Part shown: positions 39,942 through 44,929 of the stretch, one piece after another
How positions within the stretch are numbered: position 1 is the stretch's first letter
How the letters are laid out: each line of letters begins with the position of its first letter
Source of the DNA: Diphasiastrum complanatum
Lineage: Eukaryota > Streptophyta > Lycopodiopsida > Lycopodiales > Lycopodiaceae
DNA length: 64,000 nucleotides
NCBI GenBank assembly: GCA_029204225.1
Contig: MU832000.1
Span: forward strand, 1-64,000
Direction of reading: 5' to 3'
The notes under the pieces: generated by a model
Told to the model about the DNA's origin: nothing
The model's database searches: none
Seen by the model: only the letters and a program-made list of their open reading frames with translations
Program-made: the position numbers and the translations under genes

Positions 39942-41062
39942 ACCAGTGCAGTTCTACTGACCTATGGCCTCTTTTTGTTTTTTGTTGGGATGATGGCCAA
40001 CCAACCAGTTGATAAAATGATTGTCTGGTAGAGAGGCCGGGCATCTAGTGCAAGCAGGTTACTTGTCACCATCTGTGACCCAGGGAGCCCATTTTGCAAG
40101 AGGTCTAAGATTTGAGTTGAGGATAAACATTATGGGCCTCATCATAAAGACCCGGGGTTCTTGGGACCAGGCCTAGACTGTAGTCGACCCATAGCTGAGA
40201 TGTTCTAGGGATCATTAAACCATAACAGGATGTGAGGCATGCAAATAATGGGCTGCCCAAATACCAAAAGGGCTAGTAGAGAACTTGCAGAGCAGCTATG
40301 ACGAGGTGGCAGCTTATTGTTATCAGAACTTTTTGTTGGCATGCTTGTAACAGCACATGCTGGCTTCAATAATGCTGAGTGCATAGCCTTCGGATCTCCA
40401 AATATCATATATCTGATAGACCAAGAATGCCAAGTGAGGGTGTGAATATCAAGTGTCTGAGTCTATCATGCAATAAGGCGCTACATAAAAGAGCATGTGG
40501 AATTTGTCTTTTGTTCATCCACTATTAGTCTAGTGTTCTTGGTGAATAATTTATGCAATAGAAACTGGAGCTCTATTAAAAATTGTCTTGGGAAAATCAG
40601 GGACAGGATTCTTTGCTATACAGAGCTGCATGAACCACTCATGTGAACCGAATGCCAAGGCTTTTAAGCGAGATGAGGTACTCTAGATCCCGATTTGTTA
40701 TTTTCTGGTGTGAATTCAACAGTTTCTTATTTATAGTTCTGTCTGATTTCAATAGCCATCGTGTCTGTGATTGTCATGTATATTCTGTGGACAGTTCTAC
40801 ATGCGTGAGTGTTGTCTCTCAGAATTATGTTAAATTAATAGGATCAGCGGTCAAGGCTTTTGGTTTGTGATTGCATTTGCTTAAGGCTGACATATGCCTG
40901 GTGTTTCTTTTCTTCAATTTTGATTGATTGTTCTATGAATGGCAAATAATCGTATTTTGATGAGGTAAACTGAGCAGACTGAATGGTCTCTGCAGGACAG
41001 AGATGGGCAAGCAGTACTTCTTGCTATCAGAAAAATTGAAGAAGGAGAGGAGGTAGACGTAC

Positions 41063-41156
<94 letters not shown>

Positions 41157-41435
41157 CATACTGACTGTAAATGTGCACATGTAAAGCTGAGGCCTGAGCA
41201 GTAGAACAGGATTGAAAGGGTGCAGTTTCATATAGAAGTGAGATTATGAATCCTGTCAGACTTGATAGTAGCTTTTTAATTCATTCTTGAAAGTCGTGGT
41301 GCTTCATTTCAGGTTACTATTTCATACATTGATGAGCACTTGCCTTTGGAGGAAAGGCAGTTGATGCTTGCAGATTATGGCTTTGCATGCCAATGCTCAA
41401 AGTGTTTGCAGGATCGTGAAGCTAGCTTAAATTGA
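3894..41435 (+). CDS. ATXR2: ATXR2-like SET/MYND histone-lysine methyltransferase (3' eleven exons, start outside window)
   Basis: Eleven exons: 3894-4006, 5449-5480, 5672-5811, 10583-10670, 10993-11041, 11648-11702, 15621-15690, 15930-15999, 40601-40677, 40996-41052, 41313-41435. All introns are GT-AG, phases match at each junction, and the spliced 874 nt give 290 residues and a stop. The product matches the C-terminal part of plant ATXR2 from its MYND-type zinc region ([14 protein letters not shown]) through the [13 protein letters not shown] and [15 protein letters not shown] blocks to the SET core [12 protein letters not shown], the SET end VTISYID and the post-SET cysteines CQCSKC. In Arabidopsis this family methylates histone H3 (H3K36) in chromatin, using S-adenosylmethionine. 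The gene looks functional: no stop or frameshift in any exon. Introns reach 24.6 kb and hold most of the transposons. The N-terminal exons were not found in 1-3893. Confidence 0.92.
4007..5448. other. Intron A-B of the ATXR2-like gene
   Basis: AT-rich intron, donor gtaaga and acceptor tttgcag. No transposon coding sequence, RNA gene or long repeat was recognised in it. Confidence 0.7.
5449..5811 (+). CDS. ATXR2: ATXR2-like exons B and C
   Basis: Exon B (5449-5480, only 32 nt) encodes [10 protein letters not shown]. Exon C (5672-5811, 140 nt) encodes [13 protein letters not shown] through [14 protein letters not shown]. They are separated by a 191-bp intron. Exon C ends in phase 2 at a gtgcgt donor, so that the joined codon gives KRLWWES across the 4.8-kb intron to exon D. 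Both blocks align with the segment between the MYND region and the SET core of plant ATXR2. Confidence 0.9.
5812..6415. other. Intron C-D, left part, no gene recognised
   Basis: Intronic sequence with a 16-bp T run near 6030 and no convincing coding frame or mobile-element terminus. Confidence 0.6.
6416..6545. repeat. Cluster of AGGAC / GTCCT inverted motifs
   Basis: Short inverted copies of AGGAC/GTCCT recur about every 15-30 bp (for example TAGGACA, TTGTCCTCTGAGGACCA, TTGTCCTAGGA), with a repeated AAGGCCTTGTCCT-like unit. It is the first of four neighbouring short-motif clusters in this intron. Function and origin unknown. Confidence 0.5.
6655..6810. repeat. Cluster of GGTCCCT / GGGAC motifs
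   Basis: GTCCCT-type motifs recur (GGTCCCTTGTGG, TGTCCCTCATTGG, TGTCCCTTATTGGGGGTCCCG, GGGTCCCTCATTTG). The spacing is irregular. No ORF or transposon domain explains it. Confidence 0.45.
6973..7046. mobile_element. End fragment of a GAATCGC-type hAT-like MITE
   Basis: The stretch is packed with CAGCGATTCG, GAATCGTGAATCGTGAATTG and GCGAATCGCGATTCGCTGCA, and it ends in CTATG, like the right end of the 817-bp MITE in LINE-A, which has the same GAATCGCGATTC motif. No opposite end with a matching 8-bp duplication was found, so it is probably a fragment or a strongly diverged copy. Confidence 0.5.
7466..7690. repeat. Array of GGGGAAA / TTTCCCC short inverted repeats
   Basis: At least four imperfect palindromes follow each other: GGGGAAATATTTCC, GGGGAACAAGTTTCCCC, GGGAATGAGTTTCCC and GGGGAATGTTTCC, with further GGGAAATG copies on both sides. 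The arrangement resembles the motif-rich interiors of the two MITEs described below, but no termini were identified. Confidence 0.55.
7691..8444. other. Intron C-D, stretch before the copia fragment
   Basis: AT-rich, no gene recognised. It could contain the missing 5' LTR/leader of the copia remnant that starts near 8445, but I cannot see a PBS or an LTR terminus. Confidence 0.4.
8445..10050 (+). pseudogene. Copia-A: decayed Ty1/copia gag-protease-integrase fragment
   Basis: The order is gag end ([14 protein letters not shown]), a CCHC zinc knuckle [14 protein letters not shown] (about 8674-8715), protease [12 protein letters not shown] (about 8945), the integrase zinc domain (H...H...CEGCILGK, about 9370-9500), integrase core [16 protein letters not shown] and RIDRGGEY, then PQQ and the ERKNR/FWAEAV region after a frameshift near 9850. 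It stops near 10050, so RT and RNase H are absent. Stops and frameshifts split it into at least four frames. It lies in the C-D intron, sense to the host gene, and is related to the second copia relic at 44.9-46.5 kb ([24 protein letters not shown] blocks). Confidence 0.88.
10051..10582. other. Intron C-D, right part
   Basis: No feature recognised before the TTTTCACAG acceptor of exon D. Confidence 0.6.
10583..11702 (+). CDS. ATXR2: ATXR2-like exons D, E and F
   Basis: Exon D (10583-10670) encodes [20 protein letters not shown] and the following helix. Exon E (10993-11041) encodes [10 protein letters not shown] plus MEEYAA. Exon F (11648-11702) encodes [17 protein letters not shown]. Donors are gtatag, gtatcc and gtgagg; acceptors end tttgcag and catgcag. 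Phases 0, 1 and 2 match through all joins. These conserved blocks precede the SET core and are diagnostic for ATXR2 rather than for other plant SET proteins. Confidence 0.9.
11703..12260. other. Intron F-G, left part
   Basis: AT-rich intronic DNA, no gene recognised. Confidence 0.6.
12261..12573. repeat. Tandem duplication of a roughly 156-bp unit
   Basis: The unit beginning gcttttagtgtagatttaag and continuing through ttgtttgacatta, cttgcatgagct and aatttgggctgattac occurs at about 12261-12416 and about 12417-12573. The copies differ at many positions, so the duplication is old. No coding content. Confidence 0.85.
12759..13268 (-). CDS. Arg-rich 169-codon ORF, possible 3' part of the hAT transposase gene
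   Basis: An open frame in a locally GC-rich stretch, downstream of the hAT dimerisation block on the same strand. Its start region ([18 protein letters not shown]) could be the C-terminal extension seen in many plant hAT transposases. The remainder is an Arg/Gly/Ser-rich low-complexity sequence ([16 protein letters not shown]). I recognise no domain. It may be only the 3' flank of the transposon translated by chance. Confidence 0.3.
   Translation of the reverse strand: MVTRYLSWLQVNSDSCILDTDATIPRAPQTQFDVNEEILQELHRQMDGHARSTRRQRRVVERRRQRREGMRSIHRRERRSTQLTMRSHFFLQLGLGGHPKGRVRGGLGLMFVKRSGASQAAAGQTSSQFVGPSKGVGPGTLVTQTRRARGQPRGSSRSGSHTLFKQLNN
13300..14520 (-). pseudogene. Decayed hAT-superfamily transposase
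   Basis: Minus-strand translation from about 14500 down gives [34 protein letters not shown], a [13 protein letters not shown] block, then [19 protein letters not shown] and, after a gap, the hAT C-terminal dimerisation signature [29 protein letters not shown] and KKR (about 13640-13480). That signature is specific to plant hAT transposases (cut-and-paste, 8-bp target duplications). Frame changes and stops show that it is dead, and no N-terminal zinc finger was seen. It is much richer in G+C than the surrounding intron. Two non-autonomous elements with 8-bp duplications elsewhere in the window suggest that hAT activity once existed in this genome. Confidence 0.8.
14521..15620. other. Intron F-G, right part, with a C9/A22 homopolymer junction
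   Basis: GC-rich to about 15000, then AT-rich. A run of C (14887-14895) followed by a long A run (14898-14919) stands out and might be the tail of an unrecognised retroposon. No gene was recognised before the acceptor of exon G. Confidence 0.45.
15621..15999 (+). CDS. ATXR2: ATXR2-like exons G and H
   Basis: Exon G (15621-15690) encodes [20 protein letters not shown] plus DAK. Exon H (15930-15999) encodes [20 protein letters not shown]. They are separated by a 239-bp intron. Exon H ends in phase 1 at gtattg, and its partner exon I is 24.6 kb downstream. Both are colinear with plant ATXR2 directly before the SET core. Confidence 0.9.
16000..16870. other. Start of the 24.6-kb H-I intron
   Basis: No gene recognised. 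From about 16740 a run of CCCTGATC/CGCCCTG-type units (about 16760-16840) gives a short GC-rich, imperfectly repeated stretch just before the gypsy remnant. Confidence 0.5.
16878..17822 (+). pseudogene. Gypsy-1 gag start and protease relic
   Basis: The segment at 16956-17240 is a repetitive Ser/Ala/Glu-rich start (AMEG units repeat at short intervals), followed by a probable coiled coil ([29 protein letters not shown]). The frame then jumps to the aspartic protease motif [11 protein letters not shown] (about 17460) and a [12 protein letters not shown] block corresponding to the protease end (about 17660). The gag core and zinc knuckle that should lie between are absent. Confidence 0.7.
17847..18650 (+). 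pseudogene. Gypsy-1 reverse transcriptase, N-terminal part
   Basis: Typical Ty3/gypsy RT blocks: [65 protein letters not shown]. The catalytic FxDD box reads FVDEILVY, so the second aspartate is glutamate and the enzyme would be inactive. The frame is interrupted at 18662 by a MITE and resumes in register after it (GFIVSADG across the junction once one copy of the 8-bp duplication is removed). Confidence 0.9.
18663..19193. mobile_element. MITE-1: 531-bp hAT-like non-autonomous element
   Basis: It is bounded by a perfect 8-bp target duplication GTCAGCAG (18655-18662 and 19194-19201) and inverted ends CATAGAA/TTCTATG. Next to the ends are inverted GAACCGTGG/CCACGGTTC motifs in several copies. 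The interior is a degenerate array of CAGATGATTT(C/G)A units (18785-19035) plus AATTAATTAATT-type tracts. Removing it with one copy of the duplication restores the gypsy-1 RT frame, which proves insertion. The 8-bp duplication and CATA ends fit hAT; no coding capacity. Confidence 0.88.
19202..19950 (+). pseudogene. Gypsy-1 RT end and RNase H
   Basis: It continues with the RT connection ([20 protein letters not shown]) and after a frameshift near 19445 the RNase H domain: [71 protein letters not shown]. The catalytic Asp/Glu positions of RNase H (ETDASD, HEKEL, TDH) are present, but upstream frames are broken. Confidence 0.88.
19980..20864 (+). pseudogene. Gypsy-1 integrase
   Basis: An H-H-C-C zinc domain ([22 protein letters not shown]) is followed by the core with [29 protein letters not shown] and [15 protein letters not shown], so all three catalytic acids (D, D, E) can still be seen. 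At least four stops (near 20307, 20621, 20862 and in the tail) interrupt it; three replace residues that are Gln in the related gypsy-2 protein or in the family. Confidence 0.85.
20870..21293 (+). pseudogene. Gypsy-1 integrase tail and chromodomain-like segment
   Basis: [13 protein letters not shown] is the end of the integrase C-terminal domain. It is followed by [20 protein letters not shown] and a [12 protein letters not shown] block that corresponds to the chromodomain (WxG...ATWEDAxxF) of plant chromoviruses, with the usual W replaced by L. TAG stops at about 20983 and 21031 lie in this part. Confidence 0.75.
21334..22016 (+). repeat. Gypsy-1 3' LTR
   Basis: It starts TGTTACAGC directly after the polypurine tract. 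It contains a duplicated block of about 95 bp (about 21550-21705) with palindromes GTTGACTAGTCAAC, TTGACCGGTCAA, TGACACGTGTCA and repeated TGACACATGTC, that is W-box (TTGAC) and G-box-like (ACGTG) motifs. A TATA-like GTGTATAAGTGAG lies near 21823. The end at CTGACA (22016) is inferred from the start of LINE-A; no 5' LTR partner exists in the window to confirm it. Confidence 0.7.
22019..22459 (+). pseudogene. LINE-A apurinic-type endonuclease, C-terminal part
   Basis: The frame shows [20 protein letters not shown] and [10 protein letters not shown], the last corresponding to the SDH motif with the catalytic histidine of LINE endonucleases (exonuclease-endonuclease-phosphatase fold). The N-terminal half of the domain is absent. 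Confidence 0.8.
22897..23731 (+). pseudogene. LINE-A reverse transcriptase
   Basis: In two frames: [14 protein letters not shown] (linker), [44 protein letters not shown], then [20 protein letters not shown] and the catalytic [10 protein letters not shown] (about 23587), then [11 protein letters not shown]. The stretch between NYRTIMIGH and GQAGFRPG is shorter than normal, indicating an internal deletion. MITE-2 is inserted directly after FNTNRQ. Confidence 0.85.
23732..24548. mobile_element. MITE-2: 817-bp hAT-like non-autonomous element
   Basis: It is flanked by 8-bp duplications CGACAGCA (23724-23731) and CGACAACA (24549-24556), differing at one base. The inverted ends begin CATACTTGCAGCG and CATAGATGCACCG (read inward), followed by GAATCGCGATTC-type palindromes on both sides. 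The LINE-A frame continues across the site once it is removed (NTNRQHMRDV). The interior has a T18 run, a G12 run and about three GGGGG(T/C)YYGGGGGG...CCCCC units (24170-24300). It shares TIR start and duplication length with MITE-1 but has a different subterminal motif. Confidence 0.85.
24549..25790 (+). pseudogene. LINE-A ORF2 C-terminal region with zinc motif
   Basis: After MITE-2 the frame resumes with [33 protein letters not shown] and VALYSAETW, then in a second frame [20 protein letters not shown] and a C-x2-C(-like)...H-x4-C motif ([18 protein letters not shown], the second Cys changed to Tyr), ending in a Ser/Arg-rich tail. The zinc motif is the C-terminal knuckle common in plant LINEs. 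Confidence 0.8.
26042..26095. repeat. (TC)27 microsatellite
   Basis: A pure TC tract between the end of LINE-A and the start of LINE-B ORF1, about 70 bp before the ORF1 ATG. It probably belongs to the LINE-B 5' leader. Confidence 0.97.
26168..27063 (+). pseudogene. LINE-B ORF1 (coiled coil plus RNA-binding-like domain)
   Basis: From ATG 26168: a Pro/Ser-rich start, a stop near 26299, then a Leu/Glu-rich coiled-coil segment ([42 protein letters not shown]), then a folded block with [35 protein letters not shown] and LGKRFKFSD. This is the layout of LINE ORF1 RNA-chaperone proteins, though I cannot assign the fold with certainty. Stops at about 26299 and 26586 break it. It is cut by copia-1 at 27063; the sequence past copia-1 is the 3' end of ORF2, so the middle of the LINE was already deleted. 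Confidence 0.65.
27064..27461 (-). repeat. Copia-1 3' LTR
   Basis: The 398-bp LTR at the 3' end of the minus-strand element. It differs from the other copy only near positions 27076 and 27090 (acaaGacc/acaaAacc, atgTagt/atgGagt). Confidence 0.96.
27681..28176 (-). pseudogene. Copia-1 RNase H, frameshifted and ended by an early stop
   Basis: The frame [56 protein letters not shown] and LHCDNQSCI is the copia RT end plus RNase H. It follows the main ORF after a one-base frame change near 28170. A TAG at 27681-27683 ends it where copia proteins read NQ(S)xI-Q-LARNP; the expected [12 protein letters not shown] block continues in frame after the stop. CAG to TAG explains it. Confidence 0.92.
28127..31606 (-). 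CDS. Copia-1 gag-pol polyprotein (1159 codons)
   Basis: Domains in order: gag (residues about 1-240), CCHC knuckle [14 protein letters not shown] (about 254), protease [12 protein letters not shown] (about 315), integrase zinc domain (HERYGH...CEACALGK), integrase core HSDLCGPM ... FVDDFSRK ... RSNKGGEY ... ERKNR, then RT with [35 protein letters not shown] and the catalytic YVDDLLITG. The second integrase acid is Asn (RSNKGGEY instead of RSDxGGEY), probably inactivating integration. The frame shifts near 28170, so RNase H is out of frame. It would be made from the 5' LTR promoter at 32076-32473. Confidence 0.95.
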   Translation of the reverse strand: MASLGESLLGESSKLDGTNYRVWKFKIANILMDKNCWEVMTGTEPVPTSDPELKDYMNRRHKAHRIINLSVKDNIIPHICNARDAADAWTILKSMFETVDSAKLVYLQNRLHTLKMEAGATIGDHITKVKDLLDQLASVGEKVSDRSIVPIVLNSLSFNYQDYVMSLSAREKLPTFGELCGLLLQEEMRRKNLSEREDNPELAFASKKKQNFQKKGKGKKKNSKQSLEQQVSKLQVGEESSTNSSSTPKRKGNCNYCGKYGHIAFECRKKQSDQKKGKNQQSHFVDKVAEEEQSGVLELFTAALSSESTFGGWYIDSGASKHMTPHRDWFSTYEETEDSQHVCLGDNSTRMVRGKGTVAIQLSSGEVKEIKSVLHVPGLAKNLLSVGAITKQNMVVEFNDSKCLVKDKEKNFKVVAKGMQEGGLYKLFTTIPSQEALSARDTNRDKLWHERYGHLSYKSLQVLNRHKMVVDLPSIKSSSDTCEACALGKQQRKKFPKEKATRAKGILELVHSDLCGPMQVKSAGGAYYFMTFVDDFSRKVWVYFLKLKSEAFKYFKQWKAMVENHTGKRLKTLRSNKGGEYISDEFKDLCKACGIKRQFTAPHTPQQNGVAERKNRSIVECARSMLKAKGLPNSFWAEAVATAVFLLNRSPTKAVEGITPEEAYSGKKPKVGSLRVFGCTAYAHIPKDLRKKLDAKSVKCVFLGYSEGEKAYVLYDLENRRKILSRDVIFDEEHAPKIQEQEKEGITEFIPLIDSTNEDPSQESCKPQVQEQQQEIEPTSSRPLFGQVPEAEVGDKRKTKTVPWDTWSPSTSPTARKKLPRWYWETIKEGQMIEEGESSEQGVRRSLRSHERQKTNFALMSTILNADEPQFFHEAVREKVWQHAMQEEYDSIVKNDTWELTTLPEGKQPIGCKWVYKTKFHANGTVDKYKARLVAKGYAQQEGLDYDETFAPVAKMTSIRTVLAIASYFDWDVHQMDVKSAFLNGHLQEEVYMEQPQGFEITGKENLACRLRKALYGLKQAPRAWYSRIDEYFARQGFEKSKSDCNLYVFREGEDFVVVVLYVDDLLITGSNKNLIACVKKNLSNEFEMKDLGLLHYCLGVEVWKGKRCFFISQAKYAQKLLKKFNMQESKPISTPMDASKSHQKMMVQHLQMRRSIVS
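32064..32075 (-). other. Copia-1 primer binding site
   Basis: TGGTATCAGAGC on the minus strand, complementary to the 3' end of initiator tRNA-Met, immediately inside the 5' LTR. Confidence 0.93.
32076..32473 (-). repeat. Copia-1 5' LTR
   Basis: The 398-bp LTR at the element's 5' end, carrying the promoter. The CTGGG duplication follows at 32474-32478. Confidence 0.96.
32479..32934 (+). pseudogene. LINE-B ORF2 C-terminal zinc block
   Basis: [41 protein letters not shown] (C-x2-C...H-x4-C intact) and [19 protein letters not shown] match LINE-A and LINE-C. The copia-1 duplication lies at its left edge and the copia-2 duplication (CCGAG, 32935-32939) at its right edge. Confidence 0.85.
32940..34109 (+). 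repeat. Copia-2 5' LTR
   Basis: It runs from TGTTATGGTTTAAG to CTATAACA. It contains a TATA-like CTATAAATAATAC near 33357 and four tandem copies of a roughly 31-bp unit TTGCTTGCATGTTGATTGCA(TGTCACT...) at about 33884-34010. The unit is rich in TGCATG (RY-type) motifs. Confidence 0.95.
34124..35797 (+). pseudogene. Copia-2 gag-protease-integrase N-terminal part
   Basis: The frame starts at ATG 34124, only one base after the primer binding site. Gag is followed by two CCHC knuckles ([14 protein letters not shown] and [14 protein letters not shown], about 34880-34980). The protease box reads [11 protein letters not shown], with Phe replacing the usual Ser of DSGA. The integrase zinc domain follows ([17 protein letters not shown]). 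A frameshift near 35735 moves the core into another frame. Confidence 0.92.
35731..36192 (+). pseudogene. Copia-2 integrase core
   Basis: [23 protein letters not shown] and [18 protein letters not shown] are the integrase core; the second acid (RSDRGGEY) is intact. The expected NGVxERxNRT glutamate reads Gln (AQRRNR), so the third catalytic acid is lost. The frame ends at TAA 36192. Confidence 0.9.
36305..38080 (+). pseudogene. Copia-2 reverse transcriptase and RNase H
   Basis: An acidic linker ([20 protein letters not shown], about 36370) precedes the [58 protein letters not shown] and catalytic YVDDSLLIG (about 37110). RNase H continues in another frame: [55 protein letters not shown]. Stops at about 36608 and 37239 and two frameshifts split it. 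Confidence 0.9.
38080..39243 (+). repeat. Copia-2 3' LTR
   Basis: About 1164 bp, the partner of the 5' LTR, with the same 31-bp repeat array at about 39014-39143. It ends TATAATA instead of TATAACA, so the terminal CA has mutated. Confidence 0.95.
39249..40600. other. LINE-B tail and end of the H-I intron, with a (TC)n tract at 39887-39935
   Basis: The first 170 bp continue the Arg/Ser/Pro-rich 3' end of LINE-B. After about 39700 the sequence is ordinary intron with one long TC tract. No further element or gene was recognised before the aaaatcag acceptor of exon I. Confidence 0.6.
40601..41435 (+). CDS. ATXR2: ATXR2-like exons I, J and K: SET core and post-SET zinc motif
   Basis: Exon I (40601-40677) encodes [20 protein letters not shown], containing the cofactor-binding NHSC motif. 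Exon J (40996-41052) encodes [19 protein letters not shown]. Exon K (41313-41435) encodes [20 protein letters not shown], the post-[14 protein letters not shown] and the stop at 41433-41435. The tyrosine of ISYID and the cysteines of CxCxxC are intact, so catalytic competence is plausible. A (TC)n-(CA)n compound repeat lies in the J-K intron only 14 bp after the donor. Confidence 0.93.
41066..41154. repeat. Compound (TC)24-(CA)21 microsatellite
   Basis: A TC tract (41066-41113) passing directly into a CA tract (41112-41154), inside intron J-K of the ATXR2-like gene. Confidence 0.97.
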
Positions 41436-41891
41436 ACGTCACATTCAACCAAACTGGTGGGGACTGGGTAATGTTGCAGCAAGATAATCTCCTCTCCTGC
41501 TCTGACAGTTAGACATGTCAAGGTATTGTAAAAAGCTGAGTGAAACAATTCAATAATCTTTGTGGTCCTGGACTACTTGATCATGACCTAAATTCACGTT
41601 GTCAATGTTTGCATATGAATAGGAATCAAAAGCCTATAGAACACATATATGAAATGAGAGGGATTATCTGCTTGCATACAGACTCCTCAAAGCCTTACAG
41701 GATTGAACATAATTAAGTGATTTCATGCTATACTAAAATGATTGAATGTATAGTTTGTGAGGCCCCTTGACTAAGGTGATCAATGCTGTTATATATTCTC
41801 CTATCATAATTGTGACTTGTGTAGGTGTTGAAAATACTCTGCTTAAACTATCATTACAATTCTCTCAATGACATTCTTGTACATTTTCCAG

Positions 41892-42013
41892 AATATTAGA
41901 GAGGGTGCTAGCTCAATCTTGTTCTATACAAAAAATACGGGCAATGTCATTTTGACAAACAAGCCTACATGGTACTGGTCTCCAGAAGGCTTCTGTGGGG
42001 AATGCAAAAAAAG
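41892..42013 (+). CDS. Possible isolated exon, unknown protein
   Basis: A 122-nt open block bounded by a good acceptor (acattttccag) and donor (ag/gtgaat). It translates NIREGASSILFYTKNTGNVI then LTNKPTWYWSPEGFCGECKK, protein-like in composition with two cysteines and several aromatics. It lies 457 bp after the ATXR2-like stop codon. I do not recognise the family and no partner exon was found. It could be an exon of the next gene, a captured exon or chance. Confidence 0.3.
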
Positions 42014-43403
42014 GTGAATCTTTTCATAATCCAATAGCATAATGAGTACTCTGTATGTTACGCTTCTGCAGCTTACTATGGAATTCTTGCAATTTACCCC
42101 CTCAGGTACTCCTTTAGAGAAGTAGGATAGATCATGTAGATCTTACGCAGTATTCCCTCTTTAGGTACTCTTAAAGAGAATAATTGGTACATGGCGTGTA
42201 CTAACGCGACAATGATCTTCATATTTATGTATGAGACCTGAATATAAAAATAGTGGTGGGGTTTTTTCTTTTTTGGGAAGTAGACATTTTCGTAAGTATG
42301 TGATTATGCTTCGTGGTATCATCAAACCGTGGAATCATAGAGAATCAAACTTGGGTGGGCAAGCCCAACTCATGCAGCCCAACTCATGCACGATGCATCA
42401 ACTCACCGTGTGTGGGAAAATGAGCATGTGTGATCATGAACCTAGGAACTTTGAAATGAAAAGAATAAGTCGGATGACAACAAGATTTACCAGAAGGAGA
42501 ACAATTGCTCTCTTCAAAAAAAATGTTACGAATGTTTATGGGATTTTACTGGTCTGATCGAGAGTTACCAAATCTAATTCAAATTTGTTGGGGTATCATT
42601 GTTTAAACTATATATCACTATCTTGAGAAAGATTCATATTCACAATCAAAACATGCAAAGTTTATTGCATTCTATTGGCAATTGATTGTCAATTTTGTTC
42701 AATTGTTGATTGCATTTACATTTAACAAAGTGCGTGATTAATTCCACTTCTTGAGATTGACATTGTTGTAGTTGTGTTGCAGATGCGTAGCAAGTTGTGG
42801 ACTAAACTATGGAGAACATAGGTTTTTGAGATGAGCATTGGATATTTGATGACAGAAAGTTAAAGAGAGCATAATAAAGTACAAGCTTTGAACAATGCCA
42901 TCCACCATAGTATGTTGACCTTAAGCTACTCTATGCTTATGCTAAGGACTACTTTGTATCAAATCACCAATTTGCAACAAGGAGCACATGCCTATTTATA
43001 CCATTTCATTGTCACAATCAGGGCGCGGTTTGTTGGCTAGCTACAATGACCAAATGCTTGTGATATACATACATAAGTTGCATTTGTGGTGAGTTTTCAA
43101 ATGATGTATAACATTTTATGTTGCGTAGTTGTATACTATGCGAGGGCACTGGTAGCACATGCTATGATTATATATATCCTTGTGTCTCTAGTATCAAAAG
43201 TAACCAAGTGAATGAATGGCTTACAAATGTATATGTCTTTAGATAAGTGCATATGCCATAGTATAATGTAGAATAAATGATTCATACTTGAGAGAATGAG
43301 TGTATACTTGGAATTATTATTACAAGTTGGTAGCTTATAAGTCGGTGTTGCAAGCTTTATATTAATTGTTTGGAAGATAGCCCAGTGCCATGAAATATCA
43401 TCC

Positions 43404-43463
<60 letters not shown>

Positions 43464-44900
43464 CTACATTTTTGTGTGAAAATTTAGGGTTAATGTGTGG
43501 TTAATAATCAGAAATCCATTGAAAACTTGTAAATCAACCAAGGAATAGACCTCTCTCCTTTGGAAACGAATTATTGTGTGACATGAAATGAGAAACTATT
43601 ATCTTATTCTACTTGCATTGCCATTTCTTGATCTAGAAACTAGGGTTTGAAGAGAGTTGAGGAAAGCCGCTATAATTTTGAGTGTCACTTTTGGGGATGG
43701 ATTGACACTATTCTTAGTTTGGTGGCACTCTTTTTGTGGTAGTATGGTGATTACCTCTTATATGGGCATCATGGTTTTGCCATAATAGAATTAGTTTCCT
43801 ATTTGTGTAAAACAAGGTATGATTATAATTAGTTTAGCATGTTTTTCATTAGTTTTGCATGATATTTTTTTTAATTTGTGAATTATGGGTAGAGAAGGGG
43901 GGGGAATAAATAATTGATAAGGTCTCCTTCAAAGACGAAACCCAAAAAAGAAAATAATCCAAAAAACATCTAGTAAAATTTTGCAAAAGTAAGAAGTGTA
44001 GAAATTGTCATTAGAGATGATAATATCAAATTCCTAAACAACTTGCAAGCAAAACCGTTCTTGCGGGCCAAAGTTCATGTTAGACAAGATTTATTCCCGA
44101 CCAGTTTTTAGAAACTCGGCAAAAACAACCAAAAAAATAAAAAAACCCTTGTAAAAAATTAATAAAAAAATCAAAGAGCTCATAACTGGTCAACCAAATT
44201 TAAGTCGTTTGAGGCTTTTTCTGAGATTTGTGAAGGTTTGGTTTTGTAGTCTCTACGAAGTTTTAGCAGCCAAAAAGAGCCATTAATGTCAAAGAACATT
44301 CATACATTAGAAAATTATTGCAACAAATCCTCACTAGTCTTGCTACAGTTTCTTCACTCTTTGAGTAGCTAATAGATGACTTTGTGAAGGTTAATGTTCA
44401 TAGAATAAGCATTGTGAAGGGCTTTATTTATTTTGACTTTAACAAAGAAACAAAGTTCTTTGTAAAAGAGCCCTCAATTTCCAATGGTAAAACCTTGCAC
44501 AACAACCTTCGCCACACCTATTGTGGCTTTACTATACAATGATTTGCCATCAACGATCTCTACAAAGGCTAGTTCCATCAAAATCAATTCTATGAAGCTT
44601 TGTTTAGGACTTGACTCATTTCCAATGAAGAAGAGCCCTCATTAGAAATAACATTTTGGCTCAATAATAACCTTCACTTGTTCGTTCATAGTTCCATCAC
44701 TCTATTTTTAGTTTCTAGACCAGCTTGCGAATATTAGTTTTACTAGATAAGCTTCTAAGAAGATTATTATCAATTTCAAAAAAATTCAAAATCAAAAGAA
44801 GGCAGAGACCATGGCTTGATAAGATTGGATGCTAGCCCTCATGGCATCCATTTCCTATTGCATTTTGGCCATGCTAGCTTGTGCCCGATCAGTCTCTCAT
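42014..44900. other. Region without recognised genes; (GA)28 tract at 43406-43461
   Basis: AT-rich DNA between the end of the ATXR2-like gene and the copia-D remnant. Apart from a long pure GA tract and short homopolymers (for example G9 near 43900) I see no conserved coding block, LTR end or RNA gene. Confidence 0.5.
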
Positions 44901-44929
44901 TGGAGGTCTGGATTTGTTGCTCAACTGCC

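Noticed and set aside
41892-42013. Treating the exon-like block as a further ATXR2 exon
   Set aside because: The ATXR2-like frame already ends with a stop after the complete post-SET motif at 41435, as in the family.
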